A stretch of 64,000 nt of DNA from Eudorina sp. 2006-703-Eu-15 (GCA_003117195.1 BDSI01000107.1:159926-223925); one strand, 5' to 3'. Counted from the stretch's first letter, positions 1 through 12,689 are shown. The notes: generated by a model from the letters alone, not told the origin. Program-made: numbers and translations.

Positions 1-3000
1 GATGTATCGCATCGCGTTCTTCTAGCCGTGTATGCATCGCGTTCGGGCCTTCGACAGTAGCCCGTGTATCGCGATCCGACAATAGCCGGTGTATCGCATC
101 GCGTTCTCTCCAAGGGCTTCCGACCAGCCCGTGTATCCTCGCGTTCCCCCCAAGGGGCCTTCGACCAAATAGCCCGTGTATCGGCATCGCGTTCCCCCCA
201 AGGGGCCTTCCAACCAATAGCCCGTGTATCGCATCGCGTGGGCCTTCCAACCAATAGCCCGTGTATCGGCATCGCGTTCTCTCCAAGGGGCCTTCGACCA
301 GTAGCCCGTGTATCGCATCGCGTTCCACCAAGACAATAGCCCGTGTATCGCGCATCGCGTTCCCCAAGGGGCCTTCGACCAATAGCCCGTGTATCGCATC
401 GCGTTCGCGTCCAAGGGCCTTCCGACCAGTAGCCCGTGTATCGCATCGCGTTCGCCCCCAAGGGGCCCTTCGGACCAATAGCGTGTATCGATCGCGTTCC
501 CCAAGGGGCCTTCAACCAATAGCCCGTGTATCGCATCGCGTTCCCCCCAAGGGGCCTTCCAACCAATAGCCGTGTATCGGCATCGCGTTCCTCCAAGGGC
601 CTTCCACCAGTAGCCGCGTGTATCGCGCGTTCCGAAGGGCCTTCCGCCAGTAGCCGTGTATCGCATCGCGTTCCTCCAAGGGGCCTTCCGACAATAGCCG
701 TGTATCGCATCGCGTTCCCCAGGGGCCCTTCCGAATAGCCCGTGTATCGCATCGCGTTCCCCAAGGGGCCTTCGCCAATAGCCCGTGTATCGCATCGCGT
801 TCCCCCCAGGGGCCTTCGGTAGCCCGTGTATCGCATCGCGTTCGCCCCAAGGGGCCTTCGACAGTAGCCCGTGTATCGCATCGCGTTCCTCCCAAGGGGC
901 CGTTCGGACCAATAGCCCGTGTATCGCATCGCGTTCCCCCCAAGGGCCTTCACCATAGCCCGTGTATCGCATCGCGTTCCCCAAGGGGCCTTCCGACCAG
1001 TAGCCCGTGTATCGCATCGCGTTCCCCCAAAGGGGCCTTCCGACCAATAGCCCGTGTATCGCATCGCGTTCCCCCCAAGGGCGCTTCGGACCAATAGCCC
1101 GTGTATCGCATCGCGTTCTTCCAAGGGCTTCCGCCAGTAGCCGTGATCGCATGCGTTCCCCCAAGTAGCCGTGTATCGCATCGAGACCCGTGTATCGCAT
1201 CGCGCCTTCCGTAATCGCATCGCGTTCTCTCCAAGGGACCAGTAGCCCGTGTATCGCATCGCGTTTTCCAATAGCCCGTGTATCGCATCGCGTTCCCCCA
1301 AAGGGACCAATAGCCCGTGTATCGCATCGCTTCCCCCAAGGGAGCCCGTGTATCGCATCCAAGGGCCTTCCGACCAGTAGTATCGCATCGCGTTCCCCCA
1401 AGGGGCCTTCCATAGCCCGTGTATCGCATCGCGTTCCCCCAAGGGGCCTTCCGGACCAATAGCCCGTGTATCGCATCGCGTTCCCTCCAAGGGGCCTTCG
1501 ACCAACGCATCGCGTTTCTTCCAAGTATCGCGTTCCAAGGGAGCCCTGTATCGCATCGCGTTCCCCCAAGGGGCCTTCCAACCATAGCCGTGTATCGCAT
1601 CGCGTTCCCTTCCGACCAGTAGCCCGTGTATCGCATCGCGTTCCCCCAAGGCCTTTAGCCCGTGTATCGACAGGGGTAGCCCGTGTATCGCATCGCGTTC
1701 CCTCCAAGGGGCCTTCCGACAATAGCCCCGTGTATCGCATCGCGTTCCCCAAGGGCCTTTAGCCCCGCAGTTCTTCCAGCCCGTGTACCAAGTTCCGTGT
1801 ATCGCATCGCGTTCCCCAAGGTAGCCCGTGTATCGCATCGCGTTCCCAAGGGCCTTTAGCCCGTGTATCGCATCGCGCAAGGGGCCTTCTAGCCCGTGTA
1901 TCGCATCGCGTTCCCTCCAAGGCCGTGTATCGCATGGGGCCTTCCGACCAATAGCCCGTGTATCACATCGCGTTCCCCAAGGGGCCTTCCGACCAGTAGC
2001 CCGTGTATCGCATCGCGTTCCCCCAAGGGGCCTTCGACCAATAGCCGTGTATCGCATCGCGTTCTCTCCAAGGCTTCCGACCAGTAGCCCGTGTATCGCA
2101 TCGCGTTCCCCAAGGGCCTTCCAACCAATAGCCGTGTATCGCATCGCGTTCCCCAAGGGGCCTTCCAGTAGCCCGTGTATCGCATCGCGTTCCCCAAGGG
2201 CCTTCGACCATAGCCGTGTATCGCATCGCGTTCCCCAAGGGCCTTCCGTAATCGCATCGCGTTCCTCTCCAAGGGCTTCCGACCAGTAGCCCGTGTATCG
2301 CATCGCGTTCCCCCCAAGGGCCTTCGACCAATAGCCCGTGGCATCCCCCAACAACCAATAGCCCGTGTATCGCATCGCGTTCCCCAAGTAGCCCGTGTAT
2401 CGCATCGCGTTGCCTTCCGACCAGTATCGCCATCGCGTTCCCCCAAGGGCCTTCCGACCAATAGCCCATCGCATCGCGTTCCCTCCAAGGGGCCTTCCGA
2501 CCAGTAGCCGTGTATCGCATCGCGTTCCCCCCAAGGGGCCTTCCGACCAATAGCCCGTGTATCGCATCGCGTTCCCCCCAAGGGCCTTCGACCAATAGCC
2601 GTGTATCGCATCGCGTTCCTCCAAGGGCCTTCGACCAGTAGCCCGTGTATCGCATCGCGTTCCCCCAAGGGGCCTTCGTAGCCCGTGTATCGCATCGCGC
2701 CAAACATAGTATCGCATCGAGACCAATAGCCCGTGTATCGCATCGCGTAGCCCGTGTATCGCATCGCGTTCCCCCCAAGGGCCTTCCGACCAATAGCCCG
2801 TGTATCGCATCGCGTTCCCCCCAAGGGGCCTTCCGACCAATAGCCCGTGTATCGCATCGCGTTCCCCCCAAGGGGCCTTCCAACCAATAGCCCGTGTATC
2901 GCATCGCGTCTTCTCGCACCAACAATAGCCGTGTATCGCATCGCGTTCCCCAATTTAGCCGTGTATCGCATCGCGAAAGTAGCCCGTGTATCGCATCGCG

Positions 3001-6000
3001 TTCCCCAAGGGCCTTCGACCAATAGCCCGTGTATCGCATCGCGTTGGCCCGTGTATATCGCGTTCCCCCAAGGGGCCCGTGTATCGCATCGCGTTCCCCA
3101 AGGGCCTTCGACCAGTAGCCCGTGTATCGCATCGCGTTCCCTCCAAGGGCCTTCCGACCAGTAGCCCGTGTATCGCATCGCGTTTCCAAGGGCCTTTATC
3201 GCAAGACCAATAGCCCGTGTATCGCATCGCGTCCAAGGACCTTTAATCGGCGTTGCCTTCCCGCATCGCGTTCCCCCCAAGGGGCCTTCCGACCAGTAGC
3301 CCGTGTATCGCATCGCGTTCCTCCAAGGGGCCTTCCGACCAGTAGCCCGTGTATCGCATCGCGTTCCCCCAAGGGGCCTTCCCAATAGCCGTGTATCGCA
3401 TCGCGTTCCTCCAAGGGGCCTTCCGACCAGTAGCCCGTGTATCGCATCGCGTTCCCTCCAAGGGGCCTTCCGACCCAAGCCCGTGTATCGCCTTCCAAAC
3501 CAATAGCCCGTGTATCGCATCGCGTTCTCTCCAAGGGGCCTTCCGAACCAATAGCCGTGTATCGCATCGCGTTCCCTCCAAGGGGCCTTCCGACCATAGC
3601 CCGTGTATCGCATCGCGTTCCCTCCAAGGGCCTTCCGACCAGTAGCCGTGTATCGCATCGCGTTCCCCCCAAGGGGCCTTCCGACCATAGCCCGTGTATC
3701 GCATCGCGTTCCCCCCAAGGGGCCTTCGACCAGTAGCCCGTGTATCGCATCGCGTTCCCCCAAGGGGGCCTTCCGACCAGTAGCCCGTGTATCGCATCGC
3801 GTTCCCTCCAAGGGGCCTTCCGACCAGTAGCCCGTGTATCGCATCGCGTTCCTCCAAGGGGCCTTCCGACCAGTAGCCCGTGTATCGCATCGCGTTCCCC
3901 CCAAGGGGCCCGCTAGCCGTGTATCGCATCGCGTTCCCCCAAGGGGCCTTCCGACCAGTAGCCCGTGTATCGCATCGCGTTCCCCCAAGGGGCCTTCCAA
4001 CCAATAGCCCGTGTATCGCATCGCGTTCCCCCAAGGGGCCTTCGACCAATAGCCCGTGTATCGCATCGCGTTCCTCCAAGGGGCCTTCCGACCAGTAGCC
4101 CGTGTATCGCATCGCGTTCCCCAAGGGGCCTTCCGACCAGTAGCCCGTGTATCGCATCGCGTTCCCCCAAGGGCCTTCCGACCAGTAGCCCGTGTATCGC
4201 ATCGCGTTTCCCCCAAGGGGCCTTCCGACCATAGCCCGTGTATCGCATCGCGTTCTTCCAATAGCCCTCGCATCGCGAGGGGCCTTCGACCAGTAGCCCG
4301 TGTATCGCATCGCGTTCCCCCAAGGGGCCTTCCGACCGTAGCCCGTGTATCGCATCGCGTTCCCCCCAAGGGGCCTTCCGACCATAGCCCGTGTATCGCA
4401 TCGCGTTCCCCAAGGGGCCTTCCGACCAGTAGCCCGTGTATCGCATCGCGTTCCCCAAGGGGCCTTCCAACCAATAGCCCGTGTATCGCATCGCGTTCCC
4501 CCCAAGGGCCTTCCGACCAATAGCCCGTGCATCGCGTTCCAAGACCAGTAGCCCGTGTATCGCATCGCGTTCCCCCCAAGGGCCTTCCGACCAGTAGCCC
4601 GTGTATCGCATCGCGTTCCCTCCAAGGGCCTTCCGACCAGTAGCCCGTGTATCGCATCGCGTTCCCCCCAAGGGGCCTTCCGACCAATAGCCCGTGTATC
4701 GCATCGCGTTCCCTCCAAGGGGCCTTCCAACCAATAGCCCGTGTATCGCATCGCGTTCCCCCCAAGGGGCCTTCCGACCAATAGCCCGTGTATCGCATCG
4801 CGTTCCCTCCAAGGGGCCTTCCGACCAGTAGCCCGTGTATCGCATCGCGTTCCCTCCAAGGGGCCTTCCGACCAATAGCCCGTGTATCGCATCGCGTTCC
4901 CCCCAAGGGGCCTTCCGACCAATAGCCCGTGTATCGCATCGCGTTCCCCCCAAGGGGCCTTCGGACCAATAGCCCGTGTATCGCATCGCGTTCCCCCCAA
5001 GGGGCCTTCCGACCAATAGCCCGTGTATCGCATCGCGTTCTCTCCAAGGGGCCTTCCGACCAGTAGCCCGTGTATCGCATCGCGTTCCCCCAAGGGGCCT
5101 TCCGACCAATAGCCCGTGTATCGCATCGCGTTCCCCCAAGGGGCCTTCCGACCAATAGCCCGTGTATCGCATCGCGTTCCCTCCAAGGGGCCTTCCGACC
5201 AATAGCCCGTGTATCGCATCGCGTTCCCTCCAAGGGGCCTTCCAACCAATAGCCCGTGTATCGCATCGCGTTCCCCCCAAGGGGCCTTCCGACCAATAGC
5301 CCGTGTATCGCATCGCGTTCCCCCCAAGGGGCCTTCCGACCAATAGCCCGTGTATCGCATCGCGTTCCCCCCAAGGGGCCTTCCGACCAATAGCCCGTGT
5401 ATCGCATCGCGTTCCCTCCAAGGGGCCTTCCGACCAATAGCCCGTGTATCGCATCGCGTTCCCCCAAGGGGCCTTCCGACCAATAGCCCGTGTATCGCAT
5501 CGCGTTCCCCCAAGGGGCCTTCCGACCAATAGCCCGTGTATCGCATCGCGTTCCCTCCAAGGGGCCTTCCGACCAATAGCCCGTGTATCGCATCGCGTTC
5601 CCCCCAAGGGGCCTTCCAACCAATAGCCCGTGTATCGCATCCCCTTCGACCAGTAGCCGCATCGCGTTCCCCCAAGGGGCCTTTAGCCCGTGTATCGCAT
5701 CGCGTTCCCCAAGGGGCCTTCGACCAATAGCCCGTGTATCGCATCGCGTTCCCCCAAGGGGCCTTCCCAATAGCCGTGTATCGCATCGCGTTCCTCCAAG
5801 GGCCTTGTAGCCCGTGTATCGCATCGCGTTCCCCCCAAGGGGCCTTCCGACCATAGCCCGTGTATCGCATCGCGTTCCCCCAAGGGCCTTCGACAGTAGC
5901 CCGTGTATCGCATCGCGTTCCCTCCAAGGGCCTTAGTAGCCCGTGTATCGCATCGCGTTCCCCCCAAGGGGCCTTCCCAATAGCCCGTGTATCGCATCGC

Positions 6001-6536
6001 GTTCTCTCCAAGGGGCCTTCGACCAGTAGCCCGTGTATCGCATCGCGTTCCCCCAAGGGGCCTTCCAACAATAGCCCGTGTATCGCATCGCGTTCCCCCA
6101 AGGGCCTTCCGACCAATAGCCCGTGTATCGCATCGCGTTCCCCCAAGGGGCCTTCCGACCAGTAGCCCGTGTATCGCATCGCGTTCCCCCAAGGGGCCTT
6201 CCGACCAATAGCCCGTGTATCGCATCGCGTTCCCTCCAAGGGCCTTCCACCATAGCCCGTGTATCGCATCGCGTTCCCCCAAGGGGCCTTCCGACCAGTA
6301 GCCCGTGTATCGCATCGCGTTCCCTCCAAGGGGCCTTCCGACCAATAGCCCGTGTATCGCATCGCGTTCCCCCCAAGGGGCCTTCCGACCAGTAGCCCGT
6401 GTATCGCATCGCGTTCCCTCCAAGGGGCCTTCGGACCAATAGCCCGTGTATCGCATCGCGTTCCCTCCAAGGGGCCTTCCGACCAGTAGCCCGTGTATCG
6501 CATCGCGTTCCCCCCAAGGGGCCTTCCGACCAATAG

Positions 6537-6577
<41 letters not shown>

Positions 6578-7520
6578 TGTATCGCATCGCGTTCCCCCCA
6601 AGGGGCCTTCCAACCAATAGCCCGTGTATCGCATCGCGTTCCCCCCAAGGGGCCTTCCAACCAATAGCCCGTGTATCGCATCGCGTTCCCCCCAAGGGGC
6701 CTTCCAACCAATAGCCCGTGTATCGCATCGCGTTCCCCCCAAGGGGCCTTCCGACCAGTAGCCCGTGTATCGCATCGCGTTCTCTCCAAGGGGCCTTCCG
6801 ACCAATAGCCCGTGTATCGCATCGCGTTCCCTCCAAGGGGCCTTCCGACCAGTAGCCCGTGTATCGCATCGCGTTCCCCCCAAGGGGCCTTCGGACCAAT
6901 AGCCCGTGTATCGCATCGCGTTCCCCCAAGGGACCTTCCAACCAATAGCCCGTGTATCGCATCGCGTTCCCCCCAAGGTGCCTTCCAACCAATAGCCCGT
7001 GTATCGCATCGCGTTCCCTCCAAGGGGCCTTCCGACCAGTAGCCCGTGTATGGCATCGCGTTCCCCCCAAGGGGCCTTCCAACCAATAGCCCGTGTATCG
7101 CATCGCGTTCCCCCCAAGGGGCCTTCCGACCAGTAGCCCGTGTATCGCATCGCGTTCCCTCCAAGGGGCCTTCGGACCAATAGCCCGTGTATCGCATCGC
7201 GTTCCCTCCAAGGGGCCTTCCGACCAGTAGCCCGTGTATCGCATCGCGTTCCCTCCAAGGGGCCTTCCGACCAATAGCCCGTGTATCGCATCGCGTTCCC
7301 TCCAAGGGGCCTTCCGACCAGTAGCCCGTGTATCGCATCGCGTTCCCTCCAAGGGGCCTTCCAACCAATAGCCCGTGTATCGCATCACGTTCTCTCCAAG
7401 GGGCCTTCTGACCAGTAGCCCGTGTATCGCACCGCTTTCCCTTTCCGACCAATAGCCCGTGTATCGCATCGCGTTCCCCCCAAGGGGCCTTTCGACCAGT
7501 AGCCCGTGTATCGCATCGCC
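1..7520. repeat. 47-bp tandem satellite array (about 160 units)
   Basis: The region is a head-to-tail array of a 47-bp unit made of CCCGTGTATCGCATCGCGTT, then CCCCCCAAGGGGCCTT, then CCGACCAATAG. The unit contains the 10-bp palindrome CCCCAAGGGG. Main variants are CCGACCAG/CCGACCAA/CCAACCAA before TAG and CCCCCC/CCCTCC/CTCTCC after GTT. From about 4550 to 7500 units are nearly full length. From 1 to about 4500 many carry small deletions or truncations. Because 47 is not a multiple of three and the minus strand of the unit has no stop, reading frames of 1321 and 1408 codons run through it; these are artefacts, not genes. No telomere-type repeat is seen, so a subtelomeric position is only a guess. 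Confidence 0.97.
6537..6576. repeat. Poly(C) run of 40 inside the satellite
   Basis: At the TAG-CCC-GTG junction of one satellite unit the usual three C are replaced by 40 consecutive C. The flanking units are intact. It may be a true G-tract expansion or an assembly/basecalling artefact. Confidence 0.9.
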
Positions 7521-10116
7521 TTTCGATCACTTGCCTGTTTAACAGTTTCCTGATTCTCCTGGTACCAATTCCGTAACGGCTTGCAGCCGTTGGGCTTTTC
7601 GATTTCCATTTTGCGATGTCCTTGATCAGACGAGGCGTCGTAGCCGTGTGAGATGTCCTTGATCGATGTTGCCACATGAGATGTCCTTGATCGATGATGT
7701 TGCACCGGATGTCGAGCATTTCCGTGGAGGTGCGTGCCTTTCCTTGCGATGTCGTTGAAGATGCCCTTGAAGGCGCCGCTTGCACCTGCATCGGGGACAA
7801 ATTAGGGCAAGGGGATAATATGCGGCGATCAACAAGCAGACGTTACCGTTAACGCGTGAGCCTCATCAAAACTGCAACTCCGGTTCCCTAAGTCGTCGCT
7901 AAGTGCAATCCTTAAAGCGTGTATGGCCAACCTCGTTGTGCATGCCTCTCGCAAACAGCGAACCTTAGCAAACTTCCTGACGGGCATCCTCGGGCATATG
8001 AGGCAACGCTGCGTTGCGGACTTTGCGATGATTATCACGCCCGTCATATGTAAGATGTTTCGAGCATGCAACGGTTTGCATATTACGGACGCCCCCAATC
8101 CATAAACCAGCTCTCACCTTGCGGTGCTACAGTTGTGCCAAGCTGCCAGCCATGTCCTCAGCGGTCGGACCTCGAGAAAGCGTCACGAAAGCCCTGCAGC
8201 AAGCATTGAGTGTACCACAATAAAAATAACTGTCTAGGGACCATGAATCGGCTGCAAAGTCGGCGAGCTGTTGCGGCCACAACGATCCCCTGGGCAACAG
8301 GCAAACTTCTGCAGGCTGTAGGCAGGCAGTTTACCTTGACAAACTCATCAACCTGCTGCGGCCGAGGTGCCGCAAACTGGCTGGGACTATCCCAAAAACC
8401 TTTTGTTTGGTTTAGAGAGCATTCGAAAGGCGCAGGACAAGCTGGTCTTAATGCAGGAGTGCTTTTGGTGTTGAATTAATTTGGGTATGGCAAGCAAGGG
8501 GCGACGCATTGTAAGGTCATAAAACCATGCCTGTACTAGTCTATAAGTTCCGCCAGTCGGCGATTCTAAGTCGTACAGTTTATCGGTCCCAGACAACACG
8601 ATGACATCCGCTGAGCGCGCCGGGTTCATGTCCATAGATGTGCGTATTTTCGTCATTAAAGCCCTGTCTCTCCAACGTCGCCAAGACGTTGTGCGCCCTC
8701 ATCAACCAGACTACTTTTGCCCTCAGCAGCCCGAAGTAAATCGATAGGCTTCTGGCATGTTTATACAGAAAGAAGTTTATTGCCGCATACGTGCCGCGGA
8801 TCCGGAATGGGACAACGGCACAGACCGCCACATCAAACGCTGCAGGCTGATTCTGCAAAATGCCTAGCATTCTAAGATGCCGACGTACCATCGGTCAGTA
8901 AGGGTAAGGTTTCGTGACAAGCAAGTCTCCCAGGCCAAACTGGTGACGTGGTTAGCCACGCACACTCGATCTCGATGTCGTCCCTTTTGGTTACAAAGTA
9001 CCTAAAGTACAAGCTATATAAACAAGTTACAGGGGTTGACAGAAGTCAAGCAGATGTGGATGAATGCTCGCCGTACATCGGGCATGATGCGATCTCGTGT
9101 GCTGGTGGATTGCAGCGCGCCCACGGTCCCCTGCGCGGAGGCCCATGGATGGCGTGAGGCAGCGCGGCGGGTCGCGAGCGTGAGAGAGCACGCACGATTG
9201 GTGTGTGGGGACGGTGGGCAGGCCGACAGGTCCATGCGGGTCAGGGCCGTGATGGCCCCACAACCCGGTGCTGCCCGGTGAGGCCACAATGTGTCGGTGT
9301 CGTACGAATTGCCATCGCTGGGCTCGTCTGCCCACGTCGGCGCCCAACTAGAAGTTCGCAGCAGGCAGTATCCCTGTACAGCGAACGCGAGGAGGGCCGC
9401 CGACGTTGCGTACGGGACGCACACCGCGAGGCGGGACTGGCATGAACGATGGACCCGGAGCTCGGCACTGGCTGGCTGGCTGGCCGTCCTGCAATGCATC
9501 CGGCATGGGTCTGTCCCGCTCCGCTGAGTATCCCGACCTATTAATAAGAAATTAAGGATGTTACAGCGTACCCCGACCTGCGGTTGTCAACCCCGACAAG
9601 TACAGGTCGTAGGGCAAAGCGAGCGACGCACCGGTGAGCTGCTCGCCACACAGGAAGCCATCAGCCTAGGCGTCGAGGGCAACTTCCGCTGGCAACGGAT
9701 CGCTGGGCACCTCGATAGTCCGGGACGACCAAATGTGGGCCCCTGCGACCTGTACGACCAAGCCACGGCAGGCCATGGGCACGACCACTATCACAGGGCC
9801 CGCGCGGAGGCAGCAGGAAAGAGGATACCTGCCTCGGGGCTATATGATGAGTCGCACGCAAGGCGCAAGGCGCGTAGGCACGGAACCCAGCAATCCAAGG
9901 AAAAAACCCCGACCGTGTCGCAGCATAGCCCGTACCCGTAGGCATCGATTACGTGGTAGTCGCAGTGGTCGGATTTTGTAGTACGACTGTTCCACGTCTT
10001 TATGGAAGACACCGAAGCACCCGTGGGCCGTGTGGGACGCACCCGCGCGTGCAGCAATGCCCAAGTCCCTTCACTCGCAGGGCCCTCAAATCATACCATC
10101 CGGAGCGATGAACGAG
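7521..10116. other. Intergenic stretch, no supported gene
   Basis: No exon chain or family match was found on either strand. Just right of the satellite, GATGTCCTTGATC occurs three times within about 80 bases (near 7615, 7651 and 7680). A minus-strand frame at 9014-9499 (161 codons, ATG start) and a plus frame at 9558-9941 are open but match nothing I recognise. A TATAAA-like string lies near 9015. Confidence 0.6.
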
Positions 10117-10438
10117 TGCTACTGCTGCTACTACTGCTATTGTTGCTACTTTTTTTAACCGTTACAAGGTGGACCCGTATCCCGACCGGGTGTTCCAACG
10201 GGCCCAGATAGCTCGTAGGTGCCTCGTCTCATCAACCCCTACCAAGGAATGCACACCCATCCTCCATCACCCGCGGGGGGGTCACGCAGCCATACCGGTC
10301 ACGACACCAGGTTACCAGCGCGCCAGGATTGCCTCTCCTGGAAACCGCGCCAGACCCGCCGGCGGTGAGGGGACGGGGATCCGAACCGCCGATCTCTGGA
10401 CAGAATGCCAGTGTCTTTCCCATTAGACGACCCCCCCG
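10117..10438 (-). mobile_element. tRNA-headed SINE, most complete copy
   Basis: Read on the minus strand the element has a tRNA-like head (10437 to 10366), a body of about 210 bp ending in CACCTTGTAACGGTT (to about 10151), and a simple tail of TAG/CAG-type triplets (10150-10117). The body is shared with 29325-29458, 39017-39213 and, for the 3' end only, 42850-42889. The layout of a Pol III-type head, unrelated body and short-repeat tail is that of a non-autonomous SINE; no coding capacity is seen. Family membership rests on my own alignment of the copies in this window; it was not compared with a repeat library. Confidence 0.75.
10366..10437 (-). pseudogene. tRNA-Gln(CUG)-like head of the SINE
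   Basis: Seven G start the acceptor strand. A D-arm stem GTCT/AGAC with the loop AATGGGAA is intact, and the B box reads GGTTCGGATCC (consensus GGTTCGANTCC, one change). The anticodon arm CTGG..TTCTG..TCCAG resembles tRNA-Gln(CUG) but has insertions and deletions, giving an 8-base loop. The T stem has two mismatches. It is therefore more likely a SINE promoter than a working tRNA gene. Confidence 0.55.
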
Positions 10439-10492
10439 ACTATTGCTATTTCCGCATCTTCCGCAGCGCCCACGGATAGCGTTCGGCATCTG

Positions 10493-12689
10493 CTAGGCGT
10501 TCGAGCCTAGCCATGCTTTCAGCTGTGTTAGGTACTCGCCGCCATTTCCCAGCTGCACGGCGGCCTCCACGGCCGCGTCCGGGTCCACGGGGGGGGGCCT
10601 CAGCTCCACATGTAGCTGCTGTAGCATGGGGACAGTGCAGCCGCGGGATATGCACCTCAGCAGCAGCGGCCGGGGTGGGTTCCCGGGGCCACAGGGGCAG
10701 CCCAGTCGGCGTAGGCAGCGAACGGTCGCCACGTCACCGTTCAGGGCTGCGGTCACGTAGGGCCCTCCGTCGGCCTGCAGACAGGAACATACAGCAGTAC
10801 GGCACGATACGGCGGGCCTAAGCATGAGAAACACGGTGAGATGCTCTTATCTGGCGCCGGCGGGCAGGAGGGCGAGCTGGCGGGGTGCACTGTGTGCGCT
10901 GCAACTGTAACGACGGCGAGTTAACGAACGAAACGACACGATTTACGACATGTCCGAACGCTGCGCGTTACAGACGTCCCCCCGAAGACCGAGCGTCCTC
11001 GCGAGGCAACCACGATACGACAGCGGAAACAATCGAGACGACTACGTTCCCAGTCGGAATCGAACGCATTCTCGATACCAATGTAACGACGGCGAGTTAA
11101 CGTACGAAACGACACGACTTACGACATGTCCGAATGCTGCGCGTTACAGCAACCGTTGCCCGGTCCCATTGATCTAACAGGCGCCGGGGACTCAGTTCTG
11201 CCGTACATACACCGCACTGTCTCAAACCTCCCCGCCGAGCGATCCATCCACCCACGCGCCCACCCACCGGCCAGGGACAGCCCTCCGCCAGCAGCCACTC
11301 CAGCACCTGCTCGCTGCCCAGGTCCGCGGCGGTGGCCACTGCGCCGAGGTCATCCCCCCAGCGTCGGCCATGGTCGCGTAACCAGCGCAGCATCTCCAGG
11401 TTGTCGCCCACCATGACGCTCGCGAGCAGAGCCCGGCACGTGGGGGCAGCCGCCCACGCAGCCGACACGGCCACCCGCGGCAGCGCCACATCGCCGGGAG
11501 TGCCCGCAGCGGCAGCAGCAGCAGTGGCAGCAGCGAGGCCTCCCCACTCTCCTCCGAACGCCTCAAGCGCCCAGGCCACCACGGGCAGGTGGCCCCGGCT
11601 TGACGCGTTCCGCAGCACCGCCCGCGCATCCACCCGGCAGCCGCGGGCGTGGAGGTACCTGCACGCCTCCAGCTGGCCGTGGAAGGCCGCCATAGAGGCC
11701 GCCTCCGCTGTGGGCCGCACCCCAGCCCGCTCCACAAGGAAGCGCAACGAAGCTAGATTGCCGTACTTGGCCGCCACCTCCGCGACCCGTGGGTCCATCC
11801 CGTAGCCCCGGCCGTGCAGCCAGGCCAGGCGCTCCCGCGCCTCGCTGCCGTCCGCCAGGCGGGCCGCCTCCACACAGGCGAGGTAGGTGCGGCCGGGGCT
11901 TTCCCCCTCCAGGCCCTCCAGGCCCTCCAGCCACTGCACCTTGGCGCGCCAGTCGGGTGTGGCGCTGCCCGCCGCCGCCGCCAGCGCTTCCTGGCACTGC
12001 GAAGCGCTCCGCCTCGCTCCTGACCCCTGCAGCAGCCGGCTGCACTCCGCCACTGCTCCCCGCAGGTCCGCCAGGCTGCCCCCGGCCGCCAGCCCCGCGA
12101 TCCAGAGGCTGTGGGCGGTGCTCGTGAGCCACGACTCATGGATGCTGTCCGGCGTTGCCCGCGACGCGTTCGCCCGTATCCAGGAGGCCAGCTGGATATG
12201 GCCGCCGCGCAGTGCTGCCTCCACCGCGCCCGAGTCGGGTTTTAAACCCTCCTGCAGCAGCAGCCACTCAACGATGTGTCGGTGCCCCGATCCTGCCGCA
12301 GCGGCCAGCGCCGAGCCCCAGCCGCAGCGGCGGTCGCGCAGCCACTGGCACATGTCCAGCTGCCCAGCGCGGGCGGCAGCTTCCATCAGTTCCTGCCGGA
12401 TCAACAGCCCGGCGCTGTCCAGGGCTGTTTGTAGGTTGGCAGTGTTGCCGCTCGCCGCGACAAGGCCCAGGAAGTTGAGCCGCTTCGCGCGGCTGAAGCT
12501 CCGGAACGCGGCGGCTGAGCCCCAACGCTGTTTGAATGCATGGCTCGGGCAGGGCATCGAGAGCCGGACGGTCTTGAAGTCGGAGAACTGGCGCGCTGCA
12601 CTCTTGTTGAGCAAGCGAAGCGTGCAGGCAATGTCATTCGGCGACATGAAATTTGAGATTGTGTAAATGATGCCCTGGGGAACATCCAT
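10493..12689 (-). CDS. Ankyrin-repeat protein with F-box-like N-terminus
   Basis: Two exons, 12689-11268 and 10774-10493, joined in phase 0 (donor CCG|GTGGGTG, acceptor CTGCAG|GCC), give 567 aa. Residues about 5-35 (IIYTISNFMSPNDIACTLRL) look like a degenerate F-box. The rest is a string of diverged ankyrin repeats with signatures such as DMCQWLRDRRCGWG and QVLEWLLAEGCPWP. The splice restores an unbroken repeat (AEGCPWP|ADGGPYVTAALNG). This family is typical of volvocalean algae, but its partners are unknown and function is inferred only as protein-protein binding, perhaps in a ubiquitin ligase. The 493-bp intron holds two 67-bp repeat copies. Without splicing the frame would end inside one of them with an unrelated tail, which supports the intron. 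The only nearby TGTAA downstream of the stop lies in the SINE 3' end at 10162-10166. Confidence 0.88.
10906..10972 (+). repeat. 67-bp TGTAACG..CGTTACA element, copy 1
   Basis: This 67-bp unit starts TGTAACGACGGCGAGTTAAC and ends GCTGCGCGTTACA, so its 7-bp ends are inverted repeats. It is identical over all 67 bases to 51946-52012. It sits in the intron of the ankyrin gene. Confidence 0.93.
11082..11148 (+). repeat. 67-bp TGTAACG..CGTTACA element, copy 2
   Basis: Same length and orientation as copy 1, 109 bp further on in the same intron, with three base changes. No clear target-site duplication flanks it. Confidence 0.93.

Noticed and set aside
1889..7469. Minus-strand open frames of 1321 and 1408 codons
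   Set aside because: They are the 47-bp satellite read through in three rotating frames; a stop-free minus strand explains them.
1..7520. CRISPR array
   Set aside because: Units are contiguous 47-mers with no unique spacers, in a eukaryotic nuclear context.
11887..12666. 259-codon plus frame opposite the ankyrin gene
   Set aside because: GC-rich antisense shadow of the ankyrin exon, no motif.
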